Assembly (NCBI RefSeq): GCF_030908245.1
Contig: NZ_JAVFJJ010000002.1
Span: 248,001-312,000, forward strand
Direction of reading: 5' to 3'
DNA: 64,000 bases
Origin: Sinomonas sp. ASV322
Lineage (GTDB): Bacteria > Actinomycetota > Actinomycetes > Actinomycetales > Micrococcaceae
Part shown: one piece after another, positions 50,407 to 59,096 of the stretch
How positions within the stretch are numbered: position 1 is the first letter of the stretch
Layout of the letters: every line of letters begins with the position of its first letter
Translations under genes and position numbers: made by a program
Notes under the pieces: model-generated
What the model was told of the DNA's origin: nothing
Database searches by the model: none
What the model saw: only the letters and a program-made list of their open reading frames with translations

Positions 50407-51294
50407 ATGACTGCCCAGTACCCCGCCCCCGAGCACTTCATCCTCCACATCAGCGACACGCATTTCGTCGCCGACAACGAGCTCCTCCACGGCTCCGTGG
50501 ACAGCGACTCGAACCTCCGCCAGCTCTTCGAGGACTTCGCGAAGTCGAAGGCCCGCCCCGAGGCCATCGTCTTCACGGGAGACCTCGCCGACACGGGCCG
50601 CGAGGACGCGTACGCGCGCCTCCGCAACCTCGTCGAGCCGGCCGCGGCCGCGATCGGCGCGAAGGTCATCTGGGTCATGGGCAACCACGACACGCGCACC
50701 CCGTTCCGCCGCATCCTCCTCGACTCGGACGCGGGAGAAGAGTCCGTGGACATGGTCCACGACGTCAACGGCCTCCGCATCATCGCCCTCGATTCGACGG
50801 TTCCGGGTCTGCACCACGGCGAGATCACCGACGAGCAGCTCGCGTGGCTCACCGATGTCCTCGCGACGCCCGCCCCGCACGGGACGCTCCTCGCGCTGCA
50901 CCACCCGCCCGTGCCCTCGACGCACGACATGATCGCGGCGTTCGAGCTCCGCGACCAGGCCCGCCTCGAGGAGGCCATCCGCGGGACCGACGTCCGCGGT
51001 ATCCTCGCCGGCCATTTCCACTTCTCGACGTTCAGCACGTTCGCGAACGTGCCGGTGTCGGTGGCCTCGGCCACGTGCTACACGCAGGACCTCAACGTCG
51101 AGCCCGGCTCGATGCGCGGCCAGAACGGCGCACAGGCGTTCAACCTCGTGCACGCGTACGGCGACCGCGTCGTGAACACCGTCGTGCCGATCGGCGAGTT
51201 CGCGACCGTCTACGAGGTCACGGCCGAGCAGATGCGGGCGTTCGCCGGGCTGACCCTCGAAGAGGCCACGGCCCAGATGACTGCTTCCCACTGA
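50407..51294 (+). CDS. Metallophosphoesterase 1 (CpdA/GpdQ-like)
   Basis: The 295-residue protein has the calcineurin-like metal motifs: FILHISDTHFVADNELL (D-x-H), IVFTGDLADTG (GD), IWVMGNHDTRTP (GNHD), LLALHHPPVP and GILAGHFHFSTF (GHxH). It resembles CpdA/GpdQ phosphodiesterases for cyclic nucleotides or glycerophosphodiesters. The short N-terminus has no signal, so it acts in the cytoplasm. ATG 50407 follows AGGAGAC. It lies between the PTP-fold phosphatase and the permease genes, consistent with breaking down the imported substrate. Confidence 0.88.
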   Translation: MTAQYPAPEHFILHISDTHFVADNELLHGSVDSDSNLRQLFEDFAKSKARPEAIVFTGDLADTGREDAYARLRNLVEPAAAAIGAKVIWVMGNHDTRTPFRRILLDSDAGEESVDMVHDVNGLRIIALDSTVPGLHHGEITDEQLAWLTDVLATPAPHGTLLALHHPPVPSTHDMIAAFELRDQARLEEAIRGTDVRGILAGHFHFSTFSTFANVPVSVASATCYTQDLNVEPGSMRGQNGAQAFNLVHAYGDRVVNTVVPIGEFATVYEVTAEQMRAFAGLTLEEATAQMTASH

Positions 51295-51327
51295 GCGCAA
51301 GACCTCCCACGAGCCAAGGAATCCCTC

Positions 51328-52311
51328 ATGTTCACCGAAGTCCCCGGGCCGGCGGCAGTGTCCTCGAAGACTCTCGTCGTCGGCCCGGACGGGCTCGCCC
51401 CAGAGCGGCCCGCCGGGGGCCGCCGCGCGCGGGCAGCCCGTCGCCTCGTCCCGTACCTGTACGTCCTCCCGGCAGTGATCCTCCTTCTCGTGTGGACGTA
51501 TTGGCCGCTGGTCCAGACGGCTGGCCTCTCGTTCCAGGACTGGAACCTCATCCCGACGAAGCCCAAGGTCTTCGTGGGAGTCGCGAAGTACGCGAAGGTC
51601 CTGAGCCTTCCCGAACTCCACCAGGCCCTCACGAACACCGTGCTGTACATCGTCGCGTTCCTCGGCATCTCGGTCGCGCTGCCGCTCGCGTTTGCGCTGC
51701 TCTCCCGTAAGGTCCAGGGCAAGGCACGCACGTTCTACCAAGCGCTCATTTTCGTGCCGTTCCTCGTGACGCCCGTCGCGACGAGCGCCGTGTGGCGGTG
51801 GCTGTTCGCCCCTGAAGGCGGGACGATCCCCGCGATCGCGGCGACGCTCGGCATGCCCTTGGGCAACGTGTTCCGCGACCCGGACAGCTCGATGATGTCC
51901 GTCATCGTCATCGTCGGGTGGCAGATGCTCGGCTTCGGCGTCCTCGTCGTCTCGGCGGGGCTCGCGGGCATCAGCCCCGACTACGCCGCCGCGGCATCGA
52001 TCGACGGCGCGAACCAGCGGCAGATCACGTGGCGGATCGTGCTTCCCCTGCTCTCGCCGTCGCTAGTGTTCCTCGCGCTCATGACCATCCTGCTCTCGGC
52101 GCAGTGGACGTATCCGATCATCGACCTCGTGACGCAGGGCGGCCCGGGCAACTCGTCGACGAACATCTACTACCTGCTCTACCAGTTCGGCTTCCGCAAC
52201 TTCGACGCGGGCCTCTCCTCGGCCGCGGGCATGCTGTTCTTCGTCGGCTTCGGCCTCGTGGCCCTCGTGTTCGTCGAGCTCTCCGAGAAGCTCAGCTTCC
52301 ACGACAACTGA
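51328..52311 (+). CDS. ABC transporter permease, UgpA-like
   Basis: The 327-residue protein has six or so helices after a hydrophilic N-terminal 45 residues. The EAA motif AAAASIDGANQRQITWRIVLP lies near 205-226. It matches the UgpA/MalF-like family of carbohydrate importers. It pairs with the UgpE-like permease encoded 16 bp downstream. Its ATG follows AAGGAA. It contributes the substrate pathway. Confidence 0.9.
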   Translation: MFTEVPGPAAVSSKTLVVGPDGLAPERPAGGRRARAARRLVPYLYVLPAVILLLVWTYWPLVQTAGLSFQDWNLIPTKPKVFVGVAKYAKVLSLPELHQALTNTVLYIVAFLGISVALPLAFALLSRKVQGKARTFYQALIFVPFLVTPVATSAVWRWLFAPEGGTIPAIAATLGMPLGNVFRDPDSSMMSVIVIVGWQMLGFGVLVVSAGLAGISPDYAAAASIDGANQRQITWRIVLPLLSPSLVFLALMTILLSAQWTYPIIDLVTQGGPGNSSTNIYYLLYQFGFRNFDAGLSSAAGMLFFVGFGLVALVFVELSEKLSFHDN

Positions 52312-52327
52312 CCGGAAAGGGTCCACC

Positions 52328-53287
52328 GTGGCTTTCGTTCTAACCCGCCCCGCCGCCCATACCCGCCCCGCCGCCCATACCCACCCCGCCGCCCATACCG
52401 CGGCGGCCCAGGTCGGCGTCGCCCGCGAGGCGGACGACGTCGTCGCCCCCTCCCAGCACCGGCTCGCCTCCCGCTCGCGCGTCAAGGTGATCTCGGCAGC
52501 GCCGGCACACGTCCTGCTCGCCGTCCTCGCGCTCGTCTCGATCTATCCGGTCTACTGGATGTTCGTCACCGCGTTCCGACCCGCGGGCGACGCGCTGTCC
52601 ACCAACCCGCTCCCCGGCCCCGTAAGCCTCGAGAACTTCCTCACGGTGTGGCAGCAGATCCCGATCGGGAGCATGCTCGCGAGCACGTTCGGCATGGCCC
52701 TCACGCTCGCGGCGGCCCAGCTCGTCGTCGCGGTCCTCGCCTCCTACGGGTTCGCCCGCTGGAGCTTCCGCGGCAAGAAGGTCTTGTACCTCCTGTTCGT
52801 GGGCTCGTGGCTCGTGCCGTTCCAGGTCACGATGATCCCGAACTACCTGCTCGTCTCACAGCTGGGCCTGCTCAACACCGTGGCCGGCGTCGTCCTGCCG
52901 CAGCTGTGCTCGGCGTTCGCGGTCATGATGCTGCGCCAGCACCTCGAGTCGTTCCCGAAGGAGCTGCTTGACGCGGCGCAGATGGACGGCCGCTCGTCGT
53001 GGCAGACCCTGTGGCAGGTCGTCGTCCCGAATCTGCGCCCGGCCCTCGCGGCCCTCGCGATCATGCTCTTCATCAGCGCGTGGAACGAATACCTGTGGCC
53101 CTCGCTCATCATGCAGAAGTCGACGGCGCTCATCCAGATCGGCATCCGGGCGTTCCTCGGGGCCGAGGGCAACAACTGGGGCGCGATCATGGCGGCGAGC
53201 ACGATCGCGTGCCTGCCGATCTTCCTCATCTACATCTTCCTGCAGCGCTACGTCGTGGACGCGTTCGTGCGCTCAGGGCTCAAGTAG
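52328..53287 (+). CDS. ABC transporter permease, UgpE-like, with His/Ala/Pro-repeat N-terminus
   Basis: The 319-residue protein carries the UgpE/MalG-like EAA loop LDAAQMDGRSSWQTLWQVVVP near 215-235 and six helices. Unusually, the first 24 residues contain three RPAAHT/HPAAHT hexads from an 18-bp tandem repeat (CCCGCCGCCCATACC-type, about 52348-52400). The true start could be downstream, but no better start was seen before the first helix. GTG 52328 follows GGAAAGG. It is 16 bp after the UgpA-like gene and 23 bp before the second metallophosphoesterase. Confidence 0.87.
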   Translation: MAFVLTRPAAHTRPAAHTHPAAHTAAAQVGVAREADDVVAPSQHRLASRSRVKVISAAPAHVLLAVLALVSIYPVYWMFVTAFRPAGDALSTNPLPGPVSLENFLTVWQQIPIGSMLASTFGMALTLAAAQLVVAVLASYGFARWSFRGKKVLYLLFVGSWLVPFQVTMIPNYLLVSQLGLLNTVAGVVLPQLCSAFAVMMLRQHLESFPKELLDAAQMDGRSSWQTLWQVVVPNLRPALAALAIMLFISAWNEYLWPSLIMQKSTALIQIGIRAFLGAEGNNWGAIMAASTIACLPIFLIYIFLQRYVVDAFVRSGLK

Positions 53288-53310
53288 CCATCCCCCTAGA
53301 AAGGCTCGAC

Positions 53311-54150
53311 ATGAAGATCGTCCAGATTTCTGACACCCACCTCGGAGCGACTGTCGGCTCGACCACCGAGGCCGTCCGCAAGGTCATCAGCTACATCGAT
53401 GACGTGCTCAAGCCCGACTTCGTCGTCCACACGGGCGACGTCCAGGTGATCGACCCGGACAACGCGGCGGACCGCGACCACGCGCAGGCCGTGCTCTCGG
53501 GCCTCAAGACCCCGTACCGCGTCCTGCCGGGCAACCACGACATCGGCGAGCCCGCCGAGCACGCGTGGAATGGCCAGAACATCACGGCCGAGCGCGTCGA
53601 GGCGTTCACCTCGGTGTTCGGCCCGGCCCAGTGGCGTGTGGACCTCGACGGCGCCGTCCTGCTCGGCCTCAACAGCGAGCTCTTCGGCTCGGGGATCGAC
53701 GAGGAGGCCGCGCAGTGGGCGTGGATCGAGCAGACGGTCGCCGAGATCGGCCCCGAGACCCCGGTCATGCTCTTCCAGCACAAGCCGATCTGGACGGTCA
53801 TCGAGAACAGCGACCACAACCTCGACATCCGCGAATCGGCCACCCGCCTGCTCGAGCTCCTCGGCAAGATCAACCTCAAGTCCGTGGGCACCGGCCACCT
53901 CCACTGCTTCCGCACGGAGCAGCGCGGCGAGATCCTCGAGGTCTGGGCGCCGGCCACCGCTTTCATGGCTGGCACCGACGAGATGGCGTTCGGGAAGCCG
54001 GTGACCCACCAGCTCGGAATCGTCTCCTACACGCTCTCCGACGCCGGCGTCACGGCCGAGCTCCTTCGCGTCCCGGGCCTCGAGGACGCCCTCATGCTCG
54101 AGATGGCGGACGTCAAGGCTGTCGTCGAGGAGCTCATGGCACGCGCCTGA
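53311..54150 (+). CDS. Metallophosphoesterase 2
   Basis: The 279-residue enzyme repeats the calcineurin-like layout: IVQISDTHLGATVG, DFVVHTGDVQVID, YRVLPGNHDIGE, MLFQHKPIWT and VGTGHLHCFR. It is only loosely similar to the first metallophosphoesterase of the operon, so the two have diverged for different substrates. ATG 53311 follows CTAGAAAGG. It is the last gene of the unit, ending at a hairpin between convergent genes. Confidence 0.88.
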   Translation: MKIVQISDTHLGATVGSTTEAVRKVISYIDDVLKPDFVVHTGDVQVIDPDNAADRDHAQAVLSGLKTPYRVLPGNHDIGEPAEHAWNGQNITAERVEAFTSVFGPAQWRVDLDGAVLLGLNSELFGSGIDEEAAQWAWIEQTVAEIGPETPVMLFQHKPIWTVIENSDHNLDIRESATRLLELLGKINLKSVGTGHLHCFRTEQRGEILEVWAPATAFMAGTDEMAFGKPVTHQLGIVSYTLSDAGVTAELLRVPGLEDALMLEMADVKAVVEELMARA

Positions 54151-54153
54151 CTC

Positions 54154-54244
54154 GATTCCGACCACAACTGACGTAGCTTCGGCGGCGTGTCTTCGCGACG
54201 CGCCGCCGATTCTGCGTTTCCGGGAGTCAATCGTGGTCGGAATC
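54154..54244. terminator. Nested palindromes between convergent genes
   Basis: GATTCCGACCAC (54154-54165) pairs perfectly over 12 bp with 54233-54244, and inside it GGCGGCGTGTC (54181-54191) pairs at 10 of 11 with 54197-54207 around TTCGC. The inner hairpin is GC-rich with a tetraloop-like loop, a plausible terminator for the phosphoesterase operon and the HAD gene. Confidence 0.7.
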
Positions 54245-54254
54245 CCGGCGGCCC

Positions 54255-55067
54255 TCAGCCCGCCCGGCGCACCTCGGCGAGCTTGCGCTCCAAAACCTGC
54301 GCGACGCCGTCGTCCTCGATCCCGGGCGCGTGCAGCTCGGTGGCCGCAAGAGCCTGCGGGTGGCCCGAGGACATCGCGTAGCCCTCGCCCGCCCACGAGA
54401 GCATCTCGACGTCGTTCGGCATGTCCCCGAAGGCGACGACCTCCTCGGGCGGGATGCCGAGGGTGTGCGCGTACTCGGCGAGCGTGACCGCCTTGTTGAC
54501 GCCGAGCGGCGCCATCTCGAGGAGCGTGACGTCGAACGCCGAATGGGTCACCGAAACCAGGTGCCCGACGTGCGGCGCGACGGCGTCGAAGTATTCCTCG
54601 GGCGTAAGGCCCTCGATCTTCGCCATGAACTTCACGACCTCGTCCCCGGTGACGAGATCAGCGACGTCGCCGTGGCGCACTTGGTCGAGAAGGTGGAGGT
54701 GGCGGGGGTAGGCGTAGCTCGTGTCCATGACGAACTCGCTCGTCGTCTCGGCCGCGAACGCCGACTCGGGGAAGAGCCCTCGGATGATGTCCCGAACCTC
54801 GAGCATCGTGTGCCGCGGGATGCCCTGCGAGGCCACGACGGACATGGTCGCGAGATCGTACACGAGGGCGCCGTTCGAGCAGATCACTGTGCCCTTGTGG
54901 CCGAGCTGGTCGATGAGCGGCGTGAGCCACCGCGCGGGGCGGCCCGTGACGAAGACGACGGCGATCCCGGCCGCCTCGCACGCCGCGAAGGCCCGGGCCG
55001 TCCGCTCGGAGATGCGGCCCTCGCGGTCGAGGATCGTGCCGTCGATGTCGCTCGCGACGAGCCTCAC
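54255..55067 (-). CDS. Cof-type HAD phosphatase
   Basis: The 270-residue protein starts LVASDIDGTILD (nucleophile Asp at about residue 6) and has motif IV VVAFGDMPNDVEMLSWAG (about 208-225) and the Cof-type C2 cap. These hydrolyse sugar or nucleotide phosphates. The GTG start at 55067 overlaps the TGA of the PEBP gene (GTGA). It lies opposite the metallophosphoesterase operon, so it could share its phosphate metabolism, though it is transcribed the other way. Confidence 0.88.
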   Translation of the reverse strand: MRLVASDIDGTILDREGRISERTARAFAACEAAGIAVVFVTGRPARWLTPLIDQLGHKGTVICSNGALVYDLATMSVVASQGIPRHTMLEVRDIIRGLFPESAFAAETTSEFVMDTSYAYPRHLHLLDQVRHGDVADLVTGDEVVKFMAKIEGLTPEEYFDAVAPHVGHLVSVTHSAFDVTLLEMAPLGVNKAVTLAEYAHTLGIPPEEVVAFGDMPNDVEMLSWAGEGYAMSSGHPQALAATELHAPGIEDDGVAQVLERKLAEVRRAG

Positions 55068-55624
55068 GGGATCTCGAAGTAGCCAGTCAGCTGGGCCCGG
55101 CCGAGAGAGTGGAAGAAGAGCTGGAATCCCATGAGGGCGGGCGGGGTGTCCGGGCCCACGTCGAGCCGTTCGACGTCGACCGCGTGGACCGTCACGATGT
55201 ACCGGTGCGGCCCGTGCCCCTCGGGCGGCGCGGCGCCCACGAAGCCCGCGAACCCGCCGTCGTTCTTGAGCTCGACGGCGCCGTCGGGAAGGCGCGCGCC
55301 CGACGCCGCCGGCCCCGTCCCGTCAGGGCTCCCGCCCGCGCCCTCGGGCAGCTCGCCCACGGTGGCCGGGATGTTCGCGACCGCCCAGTGCCAGAAGCCG
55401 CTCCCCGTCGGCGCATCCGGGTCGAGGACCGTGACGCAGTAGCTCTTCGTCCCGCCGGGCGCGCCGGACCACGCGAGCTGCGGCGAGAAGTCCTTGCCGC
55501 CGGGGACCCCGAAGTACGCGCTCACCTGGTTCGCCGCGAGCGTCTCGCCATCGAGGAAATTCGCCGACGCGACGGCGAACGACTCGACCTGCGGAAGGTC
55601 GTCATAGGGATTGTGCTTGGCCAT
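55064..55624 (-). CDS. YbhB/YbcL-type PEBP family protein
   Basis: The 186-residue protein has the PEBP signature: LAWSGAPGGTKSYCVTVLDPDAP (split), GFWHWAVANIPA and the C-terminal HRYIVTVHAVDVERL and GFQLFFHSLGRAQLTGYFE. PEBPs bind phospholipid headgroups or phosphorylated ligands and in bacteria are of unclear role. Its start overlaps the kinase stop (TGATG) and its end overlaps the HAD start (GTGA), so the three genes are translated in tandem. No signal is present. Confidence 0.88.
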   Translation of the reverse strand: MAKHNPYDDLPQVESFAVASANFLDGETLAANQVSAYFGVPGGKDFSPQLAWSGAPGGTKSYCVTVLDPDAPTGSGFWHWAVANIPATVGELPEGAGGSPDGTGPAASGARLPDGAVELKNDGGFAGFVGAAPPEGHGPHRYIVTVHAVDVERLDVGPDTPPALMGFQLFFHSLGRAQLTGYFEIP

Positions 55625-56559
55625 CAGCGCTCCTGCTCTCTCATCTCGGCGCGGGTCGGGGGGTTCGCTCCCGGGCGGGACACCGTGATGGCGGCCGCGC
55701 GGGCCGCGAACTCGAGGATGCGGCGGAGGTCGTCCTTCTCGACACGCCGCAGCTCCGGGCGCCGTTGCGCGCCGTCGAGCTCGCGGTCGACGACGCCGCT
55801 CAGGAGGGCGGACATGAACGAGTCGCCCGCCCCGACCGTGTCCGCGACCGTGACCTTCGCCGCCGGGACCTCGGCCTCGCCGGCCGCGCAGATCCCCCAC
55901 GGGCCGTCGCCGCCGCGCGTGACGACGACGATCGCGGGCCCCTCCGGCGCCCCAAGGCCCTTCCAGCGCCGTGCCGAGGCGAGCGGGTCGACGCCGGGGT
56001 ACAGCCACGCGAGGTCCTCGTCCGAGGCCTTGACGACGTCGGCGAGCGCGACGAAGCGTTCGACGAGCGGGCGCACGGCCTCGCGGTCGGTCGTGATCGT
56101 GGGGCGGCAGTTGGGGTCGAAGCTGATCGTCGCGCGCGGGCGGGCGCGTTCGACGGCGGAGAGCACCTGGGCGGCGCCCGGCTCGAGGACCGTCGCGATC
56201 GAGCCCGTGTGCAGGAGCGTCGTCGCGCCGAGGATCGTCGAGAGGCGCTCGCGCAGATCGGGCAGGTGCCAGTCGAGGTCGAACGTGTAGGTCGCGGCGC
56301 CCTTGTGGTCGAGCTCTGCGATCGCCGTGGACGTGGGCGAGGCGTCCGGCGGAAGAGGAACGAGCACGCCCGAGGCCTTGAGGTGATCGATCAGCTGGCG
56401 CCCGTTGGCGTCGTCGCCGTAGCGGCCGAGGAACTGGACCGGGTGGCCCAGGCGCGCGAGGCCGACCGCGACGTTGAGGGGGCTCCCGCCCGGATGTGAT
56501 TCGGTGCCGTTCGGCTTGTGGACGACGTCGATGAGGCCCTCGCCGATGACAGTCAGCAT
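55624..56559 (-). CDS. PfkB-family sugar kinase (fructokinase-like)
   Basis: The 311-residue kinase has both PfkB signatures: GGSPLNVAVGLARLG with GRYGDDANGRQ near the N-terminus, and ADTVGAGDSFMSALLSG near the C-terminus, where the Asp of GAGDSF is the catalytic base. It probably phosphorylates fructose or a similar sugar. ATG 56559 starts 5 bases after the hydrolase gene stop. The upstream open frame is antisense-like and was not used. It is a member of the four-gene run hydrolase-kinase-PEBP-HAD. Confidence 0.88.
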   Translation of the reverse strand: MLTVIGEGLIDVVHKPNGTESHPGGSPLNVAVGLARLGHPVQFLGRYGDDANGRQLIDHLKASGVLVPLPPDASPTSTAIAELDHKGAATYTFDLDWHLPDLRERLSTILGATTLLHTGSIATVLEPGAAQVLSAVERARPRATISFDPNCRPTITTDREAVRPLVERFVALADVVKASDEDLAWLYPGVDPLASARRWKGLGAPEGPAIVVVTRGGDGPWGICAAGEAEVPAAKVTVADTVGAGDSFMSALLSGVVDRELDGAQRRPELRRVEKDDLRRILEFAARAAAITVSRPGANPPTRAEMREQER

Positions 56560-56564
56560 GGGCC

Positions 56565-57401
56565 CTACGGTAGCAGTCTGGCGATGAGGGCGCGGCAGGT
56601 TTCGTAGGCCTCCTCGCCTGGGGCGATGAGGGCGAAGTGGTCGCCCGTGGTCTCGTGGAGTTCCGCGGGATCGCCGGCCTTCTGGGCGGCCGCGACGTAG
56701 GCTTCCGAGAGCTCGAAGGGCGCGTCCTCGTCGGCGCGCGAGTGCACCGCATGGACCGGGACGCCGATGGGCAGTCGACGCATCGGATCCGCGAGCGCGT
56801 ACTCCTCGGGGAGCTCGGCTTCCGAGCCGCCCATGAGGTTCGCGACGGCGTCGTCGCTCAGTTTGAGGCGGTGCGCGGCGGAGAGATCCAGGATCCCGGC
56901 CTGGCTCACGACGCCTGCGAGCACGACGGCGGGAGGCCCGCCTCCCGTGCGGGCCGCGTGGGCGGCGCGGCCCGCGGCCCAGACCGCGAGGTGGCCGCCG
57001 GCCGAATGGCCCAGCGCGACCACTTTCTCGGGGTCCACGCTGCGTCCCGTGAGGTTGGCCAGGGTCGCGAGCTGATCGATGCCCATGGCGACGTCGCGGA
57101 ACGTGGCCGGCCAGCCGCCGTCGCCCAAACCCGCCCCTCCGCCCAAACCCGCCCCGGGCCTGTTGTCCCCCGCCCGGCGGTATTCGAGGTTCCACACCGC
57201 GTAGCCGTGTGCGGCGAGGTCGAGCGCGGTGGGGACGCCGAGCTCGGCGGTCCAGAGGTCGCGCCAGTAGCCGCCATGGATGACGACGACGGTCCCGCGG
57301 GGCGGGGCGGCGTGCCCGACGCCATCGGGCAGGAACAGCTCGCCCCATTGGTCTGGGTGAGGTCCGTAGGGGATGCGCTCTCGCGTGACCACGGAGCCCA
57401 C
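56565..57401 (-). CDS. Alpha/beta-hydrolase (esterase or formamidase-like)
   Basis: The 278-residue protein has the oxyanion motif VVIHGGYWRDLW (about 38-49) and nucleophile elbow ALGHSAGGHLAVW (about 129-141), with catalytic Asp in VHSRADEDAPFEL and His in TTGDHFALI. This matches the BD-FAE/kynurenine formamidase group of serine hydrolases. The substrate cannot be determined. The GTG start at 57401 lacks a strong ribosome site. It begins the minus-strand run that continues with the kinase. Confidence 0.85.
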   Translation of the reverse strand: MGSVVTRERIPYGPHPDQWGELFLPDGVGHAAPPRGTVVVIHGGYWRDLWTAELGVPTALDLAAHGYAVWNLEYRRAGDNRPGAGLGGGAGLGDGGWPATFRDVAMGIDQLATLANLTGRSVDPEKVVALGHSAGGHLAVWAAGRAAHAARTGGGPPAVVLAGVVSQAGILDLSAAHRLKLSDDAVANLMGGSEAELPEEYALADPMRRLPIGVPVHAVHSRADEDAPFELSEAYVAAAQKAGDPAELHETTGDHFALIAPGEEAYETCRALIARLLP

Positions 57402-57412
57402 CCTACGGCCCC

Positions 57413-57474
57413 CACCCGGTCCAAAGGTCAGCTCCCGCGGGTCCCACCCGGTCCAAGGGTCAGCTCCCGCGGGT
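57413..57474. repeat. Two 32-bp-spaced units of family C
   Basis: CACCCGGTCCAARGGTCAGC followed by TCCCGCGGGT occurs at 57413-57442 and 57445-57474, a 32-bp period, in inverted orientation to the 12.1-12.3 kb array (GTCCA...GGTCA...CCGCGGGT are shared). It lies in the divergent gap between the hydrolase and RelA/SpoT genes. Confidence 0.7.
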
Positions 57475-57567
57475 ACTGTCGCTCGGCCACCCGCGCCACG
57501 TGACCTTCGGACGGGCCGTTGCGCCGGAGGAGGTACCAGTGTCAGCCCCGGTTGCTACCGTGATGGC

Positions 57568-58665
57568 ATGGCCAGCAACTATGACCGGCTGGACGCCGGG
57601 CAGCGCGCGATCGTCGACGCGTCCGTCGAGACGTACGCCCGTGTCCGCCCGGCCCTCAAGGGCGTCACGAATGACGTCCTCTACACTCTCCGCGAGATGT
57701 TCAAGGACGCCGAAGACGCCGAGTCGCTCTTCATCACGGGGCGCACCAAGACGGTCGAATCGTTCCGCGAGAAGATCTCGCGCATCGACCCACCCGCCGA
57801 ACCGGGCGGGTCGCCCACCCTCAAGTTCCCGGACCCGTTCCGCACGCTCAACGACATGGTCGGCGTCCGCGTCATCACGAAGCTCCCGCGGGACAACGCC
57901 GTCGCGGCCAACCTCATCAAACGCCAGCGCGACATCTTCGACTGCCGCGGCGACCGCGAGAAGGCGATCGGCTCGATCGAGTCGGGCACGTACGGCTATG
58001 CGAGCCGCCATCTCATCCTGCGCACGATCCAGAACGAGGCCGTCAGGGAATATCAAGCGGTCTTCAACCCGGATCTGCCCGCGAACGGGAGCTACTTCTT
58101 CGAGTGCCAGATCCGCACGATCTTCGCGCATGCGTGGAGCGAAATCGAGCACGATATCCGGTTCAAGAGCCAGGACCCGAGGGCCTGGAGCCCGCAGTTC
58201 GACCGACAGTTCACGGCGACGGCCGCGATGCTCGAGGTCGTCGAGAAGGAGTTCGCGGAACTCAACGAGCGGTACGAGAAAGTCCGAAGCTTCTGGGACG
58301 AATCCGGCGAGGGCGCCCTCCCGCTCACGCCCGACCGCATCCGGGACGTCTGGCAGACCCTCCTCCCCCACGTGGACCGCAAGGTCGACGACGATTGGGG
58401 CTGGGCAGCCGAGCTCGTCGCCGCGCATGGGCTCACCGAGACGTGGCAGCTTGTGGAGCTGCTCGACGCCGAACGCATCACGGAGGTGCGCAAGGCACTC
58501 GACCACCGCTACTCGCCCGGCCCCGACCGACTCCTCGACGATCTCCTGCTGTGGCGGTTCGGCCGCGCCCATATCGAGCTCACCGCCGAGCCGGCCGACG
58601 CCGCACCCCACCCGCGGCGCGACAGCCTCCAGCGGCGGCTCAAGCAGATCGAGCGGTACCGGTGA
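57568..58665 (+). CDS. RelA/SpoT-domain protein, long alarmone-synthetase-like
   Basis: The 365-residue protein contains a RelA/SpoT synthetase domain (about 50-230): RTKTVESFREKISR, FRTLNDMVGVRVITKL (the DxxGxR(I/V) core) and YFFECQIRTIFAHAWSEIEH, the E-x-Q-I-R-T...W-x-x-x-E-H active-site region. It lacks HD hydrolase, TGS and ACT domains, so it is a stand-alone synthetase. At 365 residues it is longer than RelP/RelQ (about 210-260): the last ~120 residues, ending in a basic helix, have no recognised domain. Products could be (p)ppGpp, or tRNA/other pyrophosphorylation as in toxic SAS. No clear antitoxin gene adjoins it. Confidence 0.82.
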   Translation: MASNYDRLDAGQRAIVDASVETYARVRPALKGVTNDVLYTLREMFKDAEDAESLFITGRTKTVESFREKISRIDPPAEPGGSPTLKFPDPFRTLNDMVGVRVITKLPRDNAVAANLIKRQRDIFDCRGDREKAIGSIESGTYGYASRHLILRTIQNEAVREYQAVFNPDLPANGSYFFECQIRTIFAHAWSEIEHDIRFKSQDPRAWSPQFDRQFTATAAMLEVVEKEFAELNERYEKVRSFWDESGEGALPLTPDRIRDVWQTLLPHVDRKVDDDWGWAAELVAAHGLTETWQLVELLDAERITEVRKALDHRYSPGPDRLLDDLLLWRFGRAHIELTAEPADAAPHPRRDSLQRRLKQIERYR

Positions 58666-58669
58666 CGCT

Positions 58670-58728
58670 AAGACGCCGTGTGGTCGACGAGACGGCCTGA
58701 GAACGTCCTGGCGACCACAAGGCGTCTT
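58670..58728. repeat. Dispersed palindromic element, family A copy 3
   Basis: AAGACGCCGTGTGGTCG (58670-58686) pairs at 16 of 17 with 58712-58728. It begins 4 bases after the RelA/SpoT stop and could terminate it. Its core is shared with the copies near 0.9 and 2.1 kb. Confidence 0.7.
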
Positions 58729-58772
58729 GCGTTCGGCCTGCGCGCGCCGATCCGCCCCCCCACTGGAACATC

Positions 58773-59096
58773 GTGGGGCCGAATTTCCGCGATGTGCACC
58801 TTCAATTGGACGAGGTTGTGGCTGCAGCGCGCCTCCACGCCGACGAGGTCGCGGAGCGAATCCGCGCCCTGCACGCGGTCCCCGACGGGCGGTCGTCGAC
58901 CGTCTCCAAGACCACAAGCCTCGCCGAGGTGCCCGAAGGCCTCGCCACGACGGGCGACGCGATCGCCTCCATCGTGGCCGCGCTCGAGGCGACGTGCGCG
59001 ACGGTCCGCGGAGTCTACGGCGCCGTCGAAACGGACGACGCCGCGACAACGGACATCCTCAACCAGATCCTGCTCCAGCTCGAGAAACTTGCCTAG
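58773..59096 (+). CDS. Small protein resembling ESX-associated WXG-like substrates
   Basis: The 107-residue protein (GTG 58773) is almost all helical, with two helix-rich halves: VHLQLDEVVAAARLHADEV, and EGLATTGDAIASIVAALE followed by GVYGAVETDDAATTDIL. The Y-x(2-3)-E/D-x-D pattern near the end of an Ala-rich helix resembles EspC/DUF2580-like type VII secretion substrates, but there is no clear WXG motif. No secretion genes are in the window. The match is tentative. It is separated from the RelA/SpoT gene by a repeat, so a functional pair is not implied. Confidence 0.55.
   Translation: MGPNFRDVHLQLDEVVAAARLHADEVAERIRALHAVPDGRSSTVSKTTSLAEVPEGLATTGDAIASIVAALEATCATVRGVYGAVETDDAATTDILNQILLQLEKLA

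Noticed and set aside
55064-57348. Long minus-strand frames over the kinase, PEBP and hydrolase genes
   Set aside because: Shadow frames in high-GC sequence, with Arg/Pro-rich composition; the real genes have family motifs and overlap at ATG/TGA.
57568-58665. RelA/SpoT gene as a confirmed toxin-antitoxin system
   Set aside because: No adjacent gene is recognisable as its antitoxin and the synthetase motifs are ordinary; kept only as a test idea.
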